Shown one piece after another: positions 45,754 through 52,017 of a stretch of 64,000 nt of DNA; position 1 is the stretch's first letter; every line of letters starts with the position of its first letter. The position numbers and the translations under genes were made by a program. This DNA comes from Streptomyces changanensis (lineage in GTDB: Bacteria; Actinomycetota; Actinomycetes; Streptomycetales; Streptomycetaceae): contig NZ_CP102332.1 of the NCBI RefSeq assembly GCF_024600715.1, positions 2,170,001 to 2,234,000 of the forward strand, written 5' to 3'. The notes beneath the pieces are model-generated. The model was given only the letters and a program-made list of their open reading frames with translations, did not search any database and was not told the DNA's origin.

Positions 45754-45950
45754 TGTTCCACTCCCGCGCACGCGAACCGGTCGGGCGTCGAGTGGCACAG
45801 GCAGTCGCACCTCTCGTAGACCACGGGGATGTCGACCGGCGGCGACAGCGGCGAGGCCTCCGCGCACGTGGGGTGCGTGCCGATCCGGCATGCGGTGGAT
45901 CGGTAGGGGATGGCGGCGACGGTGGTGTGAGGCTGTCGGCGAGGCTTCAT
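45750..45950 (-). CDS. Small Cys-rich hypothetical protein
   Basis: 66 aa from ATG (complement of 45948-45950). Cys pattern ACRIGTHPTCAEAS ... YERCDCLCHS gives a possible metal site (C-x7-C ... CxCxCH). Stop and start overlap with both neighbours, typical of the operon. Similar short Cys-rich proteins are common beside GntR genes in Streptomyces. Unknown role. Confidence 0.65.
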   Translation of the reverse strand: MKPRRQPHTTVAAIPYRSTACRIGTHPTCAEASPLSPPVDIPVVYERCDCLCHSTPDRFACAGVEQ

Positions 45951-46258
45951 CCATGGGCTCCCAGAAGGGTCGAGCAGGCGTCAGCCGGCAGACGGGGGGC
46001 GACGATCACGGAACGGGTCCGTACGCGCTCCTCCCAGGCCAGCAGGTACGGACGTACGAGCGCGACGTCCTCACCGGCGAGTGGGTGCCGGTGGCCCTGG
46101 TCGCCGGCCCGGCCTGGAGGGGTTGTCGACTCGCCGGCGGACTCCGGGGGCACGGTCGCCGTCGACGGCCGGTAGGGCGCTAAGGATCGGCGGTGCCTGC
46201 CCTTGGGGAAGTACCGCGCTCTGGTGAGCGAGGCGGCACGGCGGATACGGTTGAACAC
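45947..46258 (-). CDS. Hypothetical basic protein
   Basis: 103 aa. Starts MFNRIRRAASLTRARYFPKG, strongly basic, then a Pro-rich middle and a C-terminus VALVRPYLLAWEERVRTRSV with VVAP-type ending, which resembles short proteins found repeatedly in actinobacterial integrative elements. Overlaps the start of the Cys-rich gene by four bases. No known domain. Confidence 0.65.
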   Translation of the reverse strand: MFNRIRRAASLTRARYFPKGRHRRSLAPYRPSTATVPPESAGESTTPPGRAGDQGHRHPLAGEDVALVRPYLLAWEERVRTRSVIVAPRLPADACSTLLGAHG

Positions 46259-46270
46259 GCTGCTCAGCTC

Positions 46271-46576
46271 CTATCGCTGATGGCTCGGTCCCCCGACATC
46301 GCCCGTCGTGGGGACCGCTTTGCGTACGACCGCCCAGAGGGTGCGGTCGTTCAGGCTGGTGGCCAGAAGCCCGAACCGGTCGGCCTCGGCCACCACTTGG
46401 AGGACCCCCCGCCATAAGTCCGCGGAGAGCGATCCCGGCACTTCCGCTTCGACCGTCGTGTGCCGGTCGTGCTCCTGCACACGTGCGGGAAGCCCGAGGG
46501 CGGACAACCGGGCGGCGATGCCCGCCGCGCTAACTCCCGAAGCGGGCACAGGGCAGCCTCCGTCACCGGCAATCAC
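46271..46576 (-). CDS. Hypothetical protein, first gene of accessory operon
   Basis: 101 aa from GTG (complement of 46574-46576). ASGVSAAGIAARLSALGLPA, HTTVEAEVPGSLSADLWRGV and ADRFGLLATSLNDRTLWAVV suggest a small alpha/beta fold. It is transcribed away from the CTAG operators and the GntR pseudogene, 12 bases from the following gene. Function unknown. Confidence 0.68.
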   Translation of the reverse strand: MIAGDGGCPVPASGVSAAGIAARLSALGLPARVQEHDRHTTVEAEVPGSLSADLWRGVLQVVAEADRFGLLATSLNDRTLWAVVRKAVPTTGDVGGPSHQR

Positions 46577-46587
46577 TTTCAGTGAAG

Positions 46588-46618
46588 CTAGTTAACTAGG
46601 TTAGAGCTAGTGGACTAG
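46588..46618. promoter_or_regulatory. Twin CTAGTNNACTAG operators
   Basis: Two 12-bp palindromes, CTAGTTAACTAG (46588-46599) and CTAGTGGACTAG (46607-46618), lie 19 bp apart centre to centre in the 51-base gap between the accessory operon and the divergent GntR gene. CTAG is rare in Streptomyces DNA, which makes the pair stand out. Likely binding sites for the GntR protein whose gene adjoins them. Confidence 0.75.
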
Positions 46619-46627
46619 ATTTTCCAT

Positions 46628-47249
46628 ATGCCTGAGCAGCCGCCCTATCTCCGCGTCGCTGACGAGCTTCGGCGGCGGATCGCGGAGCACGTATGGGAGC
46701 CGGGAGATCGTCTGCCGTCCCGCGCCCAGATCGGTCAGGAGTGCGGGGTCGGTGAGAACGTGGTCCGGCGGGCTCAGGAGCTGCTGATCTCCCAGGGCGT
46801 GCTGGAGGGCCGCGCCGGTTCGGGCACGTACGTCGCCGAGCCCCGACAGCGTGTGCGCATGGTGCGGTCGGCCGCGCGTGAGCGGCCCGACGGGTCGCCG
46901 TTCCGGGTGGACATGAAGGCCTTGGGCAAGCGAGGGGACTGGGAGAGCCGGACCGACGCCAAGGTGCCGGCGCCCGCGGACATCGCGGTCCGGCTCGGCA
47001 TCGCCGAGGGAGACCCGTGCGTCCGCACGGTGGTACGAGTTCCTGGCCGACGGCAGGCCGATGCAACCGGAGCCGAGGCAGGCGACCGCCGAGGAGGCGT
47101 CACTTCTGGGCATCCAGAAGTCCGCGCTCGTCACCCACATCCGCCGGACCTACTACAGCGACGAGGGGCGGCCGGTGGAGACGGCGGACATCGTGGTGCC
47201 GGCCGCCCACTGCGAGATCGTCTACGAGATCCCGATCATTCGTCCCTAG
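46628..47249 (+). pseudogene. GntR regulator broken by frameshift and UTRA deletion
   Basis: The wHTH is intact (PYLRVADELRRRIAEHVWEP, LPSRAQIGQECGVGENVVRR, VLEGRAGSGTYVAEP). After CVRT at about 47027 the reading moves to another frame, where WYEFLADGRPMQPEPRQATA and then the UTRA end (SALVTHIRRTYYSDEGRPVE ... EIVYEIPIIRP, stop 47247-47249) continue. In addition some 50-60 residues normally found between ADGRP and the PEPRQ segment are missing. An uninterrupted but wrong-frame product would reach 47257. The effector domain is destroyed; a DNA-binding fragment could still be made. Confidence 0.75.
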
Positions 47250-47299
47250 TGCTGTGACCGCATAGGTGGACGGGTCGGCGGTCGTAGCGGTTGGATGTC

Positions 47300-47932
47300 C
47301 TACTTGACCAGCCGGAAGGCGGGGTGCCCGGCCCAGGCCCGCAGGAACTCCGCCGTTCCCAGCGCCATCCAGTCGTCGTCCGCGATCCCCAACACCCCCG
47401 GAAGGCCGGCGACGACCGGCGCCTGTCCGTCCAGCAGCTCGGCTTTGGCCACGCCCCCGATGACGTCCATGACAGCGGCGGTCAGCAGGGCCGTGGCCAC
47501 GTGGTCGATCTCGCGATTGCAGCCGGCGCTGACATTGACGGCATGGGTCGGCCTGAAGCCGAGGACGGCCTCTACCTCGGGCTCGTCCGCGTGCTCAGCC
47601 TCGAAAATGCTCTCATCGCCGACACCCGGCCCCATCAAGTAGACCAGGAACGGCCGACGCCAATCCTCGCGCTGCGGATTGAATCCCACCAGGGCCCTCA
47701 GCCCCTCGTCCGCGGAGGTGTCGTCGAGGAGTGGAAGCGGGAACGGCTTTCGCCAGTCCTCCCCCCGCCTGTCCTCGACGCCCAGTCGCTCTGCGGGCAC
47801 GTTGACGTCGAAGCACCCGGGCCGCTCCTCGTCAAAGTGCGAGGAGACCCCCACCATCAACGCGCGAAACTCCCGCAGCGCAACCGGGGAGAGCGGCTCC
47901 GCCAACTCGATCACCAACGTCGGTCCAGACAT
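47300..47932 (-). CDS. DUF6368-like protein
   Basis: 210 aa, ATG at the complement of 47930-47932. MSGPTLVIELAEPLSPVALR, DVNVPAERLGVED and THAVNVSAGCNREIDHVATA match the actinobacterial family I know as DUF6368 (immunity-like in size and context), with the C-terminal DDWMALGTAEFLRAWAGHPA. Stand-alone gene near attR. Function unknown; family assignment from memory. Confidence 0.78.
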   Translation of the reverse strand: MSGPTLVIELAEPLSPVALREFRALMVGVSSHFDEERPGCFDVNVPAERLGVEDRRGEDWRKPFPLPLLDDTSADEGLRALVGFNPQREDWRRPFLVYLMGPGVGDESIFEAEHADEPEVEAVLGFRPTHAVNVSAGCNREIDHVATALLTAAVMDVIGGVAKAELLDGQAPVVAGLPGVLGIADDDWMALGTAEFLRAWAGHPAFRLVK

Positions 47933-48051
47933 GCTGGGAGCCTACGTTGATCGGCTCCCCGACCTCCTCAGATTGTTCCCACACCGAGTACAGCCGGTCC
48001 GAGCACCGACGCCACCAACCCAGCGAACCTATGCGGTCAGAACACTAGCCC

Positions 48052-48070
48052 GTCGAATGCGTGTCGAAGT
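48052..48070. promoter_or_regulatory. Candidate integrase arm-type site, right end
   Basis: GTCGAATGCGTGTCGAAGT, one base different from the left-end copy at 28933-28951 and in the same orientation, 69 bases inside attR. Binding by Int or Xis is inferred. Confidence 0.5.
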
Positions 48071-48138
48071 CGGGCCGACGGGATACCGAGAGCGAGAGGC
48101 GAGCCAGGTCAGCGGGGGTATGGCGTTGGAGTCGCCGA

Positions 48139-48185
48139 GTGCCTTCTAAGCACTTGGCCGCAGGTTCGAGTCCTGCCGGGGGCGC
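48139..48185 (+). repeat. attR core (tRNA-Arg 3' fragment)
   Basis: Exact 47-base copy of 28741-28787. This is the original chromosomal 3' half of tRNA-Arg displaced by the insertion; lacking the 5' half, it is not a functional tRNA. Confidence 0.95.
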
Positions 48186-48194
48186 TTTGGACAC

Positions 48195-48219
48195 GACCCT
48201 CCCGCGGGAGGGTCTTTTT
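48195..48219 (+). terminator. Original chromosomal terminator of tRNA-Arg
   Basis: GACCCTCC, loop CGCG, GGAGGGTC, then TTTTT. Same stem as the terminator at 28797 with a different loop; now separated from an intact tRNA by the element. Confidence 0.92.
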
Positions 48220-48320
48220 GCTGGTCGGGGTCGGTTTTCGACCAAGGGCCCGGGGCGGCTTCCGGGGCGGTGGGGTGGGTGGTTTCGGGGGGTGGGTGCC
48301 GGTGGTGGGGTCGGTGCGGC

Positions 48321-48962
48321 ATGATCGGCCGCCGTGGGGGCCGGCGGGACGGCAGCCGGGGCATCCGCCCCCGGCGGGCTTCCGGTCTGGCGGCCGCACC
48401 GGACGGCAGCTGGCTGGCCAGCGCGGGGGACGACGGCACGGTACGGCTCTGGGACCTCCGGTCGGGGGCGCCGCGGGCCGTGCTGACCTGCGGCGGCACG
48501 GTGCGTTCCGTGGCGGTCTCCCCGGACGCGACCTGGCTGGCGAGCGGCGGCGCCGACGGCGTGGTCACCGTCTGGGACCTGGCCACCCGTACCCGGAGGA
48601 ACCAGCTGACCGGCGGGAGCGGCGCGGTGCCGGCACTGTCGGTCTCACCGGACGGACGCCGGCTGTTCGGAGGCGGCCACGACGGGACCCTGCGCCTGTG
48701 GGACCCGCGGACCGGTGCCTACCGGGGCCTGCGCACCGGCGGCGGGGAACCGCTGCACGCGGTGGCCGCCTCCCCGGACGGCCGCTGGATCGCCTCGGCG
48801 GGCCAGGACGCCACGGTACGGGTGTGGGACCGCGCGGGCGGACGGGTGCTGGCCGCCCAGCGGACCGAGGGGGCGCTGCGGTCCTGTAGTTGGCACCCCG
48901 ACAGCAGGGGTCTCGCCGTCGGGGGCGACCGGGGTCTCTACGTCTACCGCCTGCTGGTGTGA
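48321..48962 (+). pseudogene. Truncated WD40-repeat protein (C-terminal remnant)
   Basis: Up to 213 aa from ATG 48321, though no ribosome site precedes it and the first 25 residues are Arg/Gly-rich without repeat character. From about residue 24 five WD40 blades follow (LAAAPDGSWLASAGDDGTVR-LWD, VAVSPDATWLASGGADGVVT-VWD, and so on) to YVYRLLV. WD40 tails of this kind normally end large STAND NTPase/regulator proteins of Streptomyces; here the nucleotide-binding part is absent. Most likely a deletion remnant, although a small independent beta-propeller cannot be ruled out. Confidence 0.6.
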
Positions 48963-49256
48963 GGCCGGCCTCCGCCCCGCCCCGGAGACGGGCGGGCGCC
49001 GGGCACCGGGCACCGGACGGGCGCCGCGGACGGCACCCGCGCCCCGAGAGCACGACCCCCCGCTTGACCGACGCCCGCCCGGCGGTGGTCCCGACCGGAC
49101 GACGCCGCGGCGCTGCCGGGTCCGGGCGTGTCCGGTGGGTCGGACCGTGGGGCGTCGGACCGTGAGCGATTCATGGATGGTGCATGAACTCGTGGCTGTC
49201 GCGGGTGCGGGCGGCGCTCTCATGCTGGAGGCCCAGGGGTACGGCGAGGAGTGCGG

Positions 49257-49955
49257 ATGGTGGGCTCGGCTGATGTGGCGGAGCGGGCCGGTGGGCGGTT
49301 GCGGCACCTCTGGTCGTTCCGGGAGGACGTGGCGGTGGCGGCCGGGGCGCGGCGCGACGCGGTGGTCGTCACGTGGGAGTCCGGGACCGTGGCGGTCGAG
49401 CCGGCCGGGCCGACCGTGCGGGAGGTGCTGCGGCGGATGCAGCTGGGGCCCGTGCTGCTGGGCAACGCCGTCGTCGCCGGGGCCGCCGGGGAGCAGGACC
49501 CGCACGTGTACGCGTACCTGTTGATGCGTCCGGTCTTCGCGCGCTTCCCGCAACTGCTGCGCCGCACCGTCGGCTTCGACGACCTGCGCGGGGCGCTGCT
49601 GTCGATCGGGCCCCTCGCGGAGGGCGCGGCGCTGTGCGTGCCGCCGCTGCACGCGGGGGCCGTCCTGCAGCTGGTGGTCGGGGTGTCGGTGGTGTTCGAC
49701 CGCCCGTCGGCCACGGTGGAGATGCGGTCGGCCTCGCACCGGGTGGTCCTCCACCGGTACGAGGCCCTGCTCGTGGTCGCCCGCCTGGCGTGGCCGGCCA
49801 CGCCCGAGGCCGTGGCCGCCACGCTGCCGATACCCGCGCACGTCACGACGGGCATCCTCGACTACCTGGTGGCCGCCGGGGTCGTCGGGCCGGTCACACC
49901 AGCCAGTCCGCCTCCGTCGCGATCCGGATCGCGTCCACGCGGTTGCGGGCGTTGA
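49257..49955 (+). CDS. Isolated SagB N-terminal-like protein, lacking nitroreductase domain
   Basis: 232 aa from ATG 49257 (GAGGAG upstream; GTG 49251 alternative). LRHLWSFREDVAVAAG, REVLRRMQLGPVLLGN, LLRRTVGFDD, LLSIGPLAEGA, HRVVLHRYEALLVVARLA and ILDYLVAAGVV match what I recall of the N-terminal half of actinobacterial SagB-type azoline dehydrogenases. The FMN-binding nitroreductase half that should follow is missing; the last 20 residues (PPSRSGSRPRGCGR) lie antisense to the convergent response regulator gene, a 62-base overlap. It may be a truncated gene or a stand-alone leader-binding partner of the YcaO enzyme at 52018. Confidence 0.6.
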   Translation: MVGSADVAERAGGRLRHLWSFREDVAVAAGARRDAVVVTWESGTVAVEPAGPTVREVLRRMQLGPVLLGNAVVAGAAGEQDPHVYAYLLMRPVFARFPQLLRRTVGFDDLRGALLSIGPLAEGAALCVPPLHAGAVLQLVVGVSVVFDRPSATVEMRSASHRVVLHRYEALLVVARLAWPATPEAVAATLPIPAHVTTGILDYLVAAGVVGPVTPASPPPSRSGSRPRGCGR

Positions 49956-50502
49956 GCTTCGTGACGACGGTGGTGAGGTAGTTGCGGACGGTGCCCGTGG
50001 ACAGCCGCAGCCGCTTGCCGATGTCCGTCGCGTCCAGGCCCTCCGCCGCCAGCCGCAGCACCTCGGTCTCGCGGGCGGTCAGCGGGCTCTCCGCGCCGCC
50101 CCACGCGGCCAGCGCCAGTTCGGGGTCGATCACCCGCTGGCCGGCCGCCACCTTGCGGATGGCGTGCGCCAGTTCCTGCGGCGGCGCGTCCTTGAGCAGG
50201 TACCCCGACACCTTGGCGGCCATCGCGCGGCGCAGGGTGCCTGGGCGGCCGAGGCTGGTCAGGATGAGCGTCCGGCACGACGGCAGCCGCTCGTGGAGCT
50301 GCGCGGCGGCGCTGATCCCGTCGAGGCCCGGCAGGTCGATGTCGATGATGGCGACGTCCGGCGCGAACGCGCGGGCGGACGGCAGGATCTCGTCACCGCG
50401 TTCCACGCTCGCCACGATCGTCAGGTCCCGTTCGAGACCGAGGAGGGCCTCCAACGCCCCCCGCACCATGTGCATGTCCTCGGCCAGCAGGACACGGATC
50501 AT
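49894..50502 (-). CDS. NarL/FixJ-type response regulator
   Basis: 202 aa from ATG (complement of 50500-50502), with GGGGGAG upstream. Receiver: MIRVLLAEDMHMVRGALEAL, phospho-acceptor Asp in VAIIDIDLPGLDG, conserved Thr and Lys in TLILTSLGRPG and GYLLKDAP. Output: LuxR HTH (LTARETEVLRLAAEGLDATD ... TVRNYLTTVVTKLNARNRVD). Encoded 54 bases downstream of its histidine kinase partner. Probably controls the adjacent YcaO cluster. Confidence 0.93.
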   Translation of the reverse strand: MIRVLLAEDMHMVRGALEALLGLERDLTIVASVERGDEILPSARAFAPDVAIIDIDLPGLDGISAAAQLHERLPSCRTLILTSLGRPGTLRRAMAAKVSGYLLKDAPPQELAHAIRKVAAGQRVIDPELALAAWGGAESPLTARETEVLRLAAEGLDATDIGKRLRLSTGTVRNYLTTVVTKLNARNRVDAIRIATEADWLV

Positions 50503-50556
50503 CGGAGCTCCCCCTTGCTCTCCAGACGTGGACGGACACTTTAGCAACCGGCCCGA

Positions 50557-51834
50557 TCAAGCCGCCGTGACGCGATCCGGGCCCTCCTGCGCAGGCTCCA
50601 CGCCGTCTTCCGGGCCCCCCTCCACGGCCTCCCCGGCCTGCGCGGGCTCCTCGTCGGCGGGCGTGGCGGGCGCCTCCGCGACGAGACGGAACCAGCCGTC
50701 CCGCCCCGCCGTGTCCGGCGGTTCACGGTCCACGACGAGCCGGCCGCCGACGCCGGACAGCCGGCGCCGGAGGTTGCCCAGGCCGTCCCCGCCGTGCGGG
50801 GACGGGTCGTGGTAGTCCGCCGCCACCCCGTCGTTGACGATGGTGAGGCGGGCCGTCCCCTCGTCGACGACGGCCGTGATGCAGCACCGCGTCGCCTTGC
50901 TGTGGCGCAGCAGGTTCGTCACCGCCTCCCGCAGGACCGTCGCGAGGACCGTGCCCGTCCGCGGCCCGAGGGACCCGACCGACGGGTCGACCACCACCGT
51001 CGCCTCCACCTCCGCCGCCTCCAGCACGGACTGCGCTGACGACACCTCGGAGACGAGCGACATCTGCCGGTAGCCGCGCGAGACGCGGCGCACGTCGGCG
51101 AGGGCCTGCCGGGATATCGCGAGGACCTCCTCCACCTCCTGTTCGACCCGCTCGTGGCGCAGCCGCACCAGCCGCTGGAGCAGCTCGCTCTTGAGGACGA
51201 TCGCGGACAGGCTGTAACCGAGCAGGTCGTGCAGGTCGCGGGCGAGCCGCAGCCGTTCGTGCGCCACGGCCATGCGGGCGATCTCGGCGCGCGCCGCGAA
51301 CACCTCGTCGACGAGGGCGGACAGCCGCGAGACGCCGTACACCACCAGACCGGTCAGGAGCGTGGTCTGGCACATGTAGACGAGGTCGATGACGGACATG
51401 TCGAGGGCCAGGCCCGGCACGAGCAGGCTCGCGCCCGTCAGCCCGTACAGCGGCCAGGCGGCCCGCGGCGGGAGCAGCAGGAGCAGGGAGCCGCCGAGGA
51501 AACCGGCCATCGCGCCCCAGGCCACGCCGAACCAGACGAGCGGCAGGTAGGTGAGGACGGCCTGGAGGGTGAGCGTGGCCGCCCTGGCCGGGGCCGGAGC
51601 GCGGTCGGCGCCGCGGCGCGAGTGGAACAGCTGCAGGCCGAACACGCACGAGAGCGTGATCAGACCGGTCACGAACACCTCGGTGTCCGGTCGGCGGCTC
51701 AGGAGGTTGATGACGGTGATCACGAAGTAGCAGGTCATCACCGCGAGCGGGATGACGCGGGCCAGCCGGGGCGCCGGGCTGGTGCTCGTCCTCACCCCGG
51801 CAGCGACGGGCTCGTGCTCCTCGTAGCTGGGCAT
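50557..51834 (-). CDS. Sensor histidine kinase (HisKA_3)
   Basis: 425 aa. Five or six membrane helices in the first 170 residues (VIPLAVMTCYFVITVINLLS; TGLITLSCVFGLQLF; YLPLVWFGVAWGAMAGFLGG; LDMSVIDLVYMCQTTLLTGL), then the dimerisation/phospho-acceptor helix ARDLHDLLGYSLSAIVLKSE with the His, and an HATPase_c domain (REAVTNLLRHSKATRC; GGDGLGNLRRRLSGVGGRL). No large external sensor domain, so it likely senses through the membrane. The acidic tail (EEPAQAGEAVEGGPEDGVEP) is unusual. Confidence 0.93.
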   Translation of the reverse strand: MPSYEEHEPVAAGVRTSTSPAPRLARVIPLAVMTCYFVITVINLLSRRPDTEVFVTGLITLSCVFGLQLFHSRRGADRAPAPARAATLTLQAVLTYLPLVWFGVAWGAMAGFLGGSLLLLLPPRAAWPLYGLTGASLLVPGLALDMSVIDLVYMCQTTLLTGLVVYGVSRLSALVDEVFAARAEIARMAVAHERLRLARDLHDLLGYSLSAIVLKSELLQRLVRLRHERVEQEVEEVLAISRQALADVRRVSRGYRQMSLVSEVSSAQSVLEAAEVEATVVVDPSVGSLGPRTGTVLATVLREAVTNLLRHSKATRCCITAVVDEGTARLTIVNDGVAADYHDPSPHGGDGLGNLRRRLSGVGGRLVVDREPPDTAGRDGWFRLVAEAPATPADEEPAQAGEAVEGGPEDGVEPAQEGPDRVTAA

Positions 51835-52017
51835 TCGGGTGCTCCTCGTCCGCGCGTGGCAGAGTCCGGGGCGCCCTGCTCCACGGGCACCCCGCGACTG
51901 GAGGGGCCAGTGTGACCCCAGACACTCTTTCGGGTGACTCTACGTCGAGCGGCCGTCAGGTCCGCACTTTTCAGTTGAACCCCTCGAACACCCGGTCGCG
52001 GCGGTCACCGGGGGCGC

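Larger units (their letters stand above)
28741..48185. mobile_element. pSAM2-type AICE integrated at tRNA-Arg(UCU)
   Basis: About 19.4 kb bounded by the 47-bp repeats. Module order from attL: int, xis, repSA-type replication initiator, spd-type spread genes, FtsK-like tra, a KorSA-type GntR repressor with palindromic operators, a Nudix (Pif-like) gene, a low-GC cargo block (37278-43736), an accessory small-protein operon (44490-46576), a broken GntR gene and a DUF6368-type gene next to attR. Conjugation in these elements uses a single DNA translocase moving double-stranded DNA. Backbone genes look intact, so the element may still excise and transfer. Confidence 0.93.

Noticed and set aside
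49162..49300. Possible small peptide gene starting at GTG 49162 ahead of the SagB-like gene
   Set aside because: The frame does not stop but runs on as an Arg/Gly-rich shadow inside the SagB-like gene, so it is not a discrete peptide.
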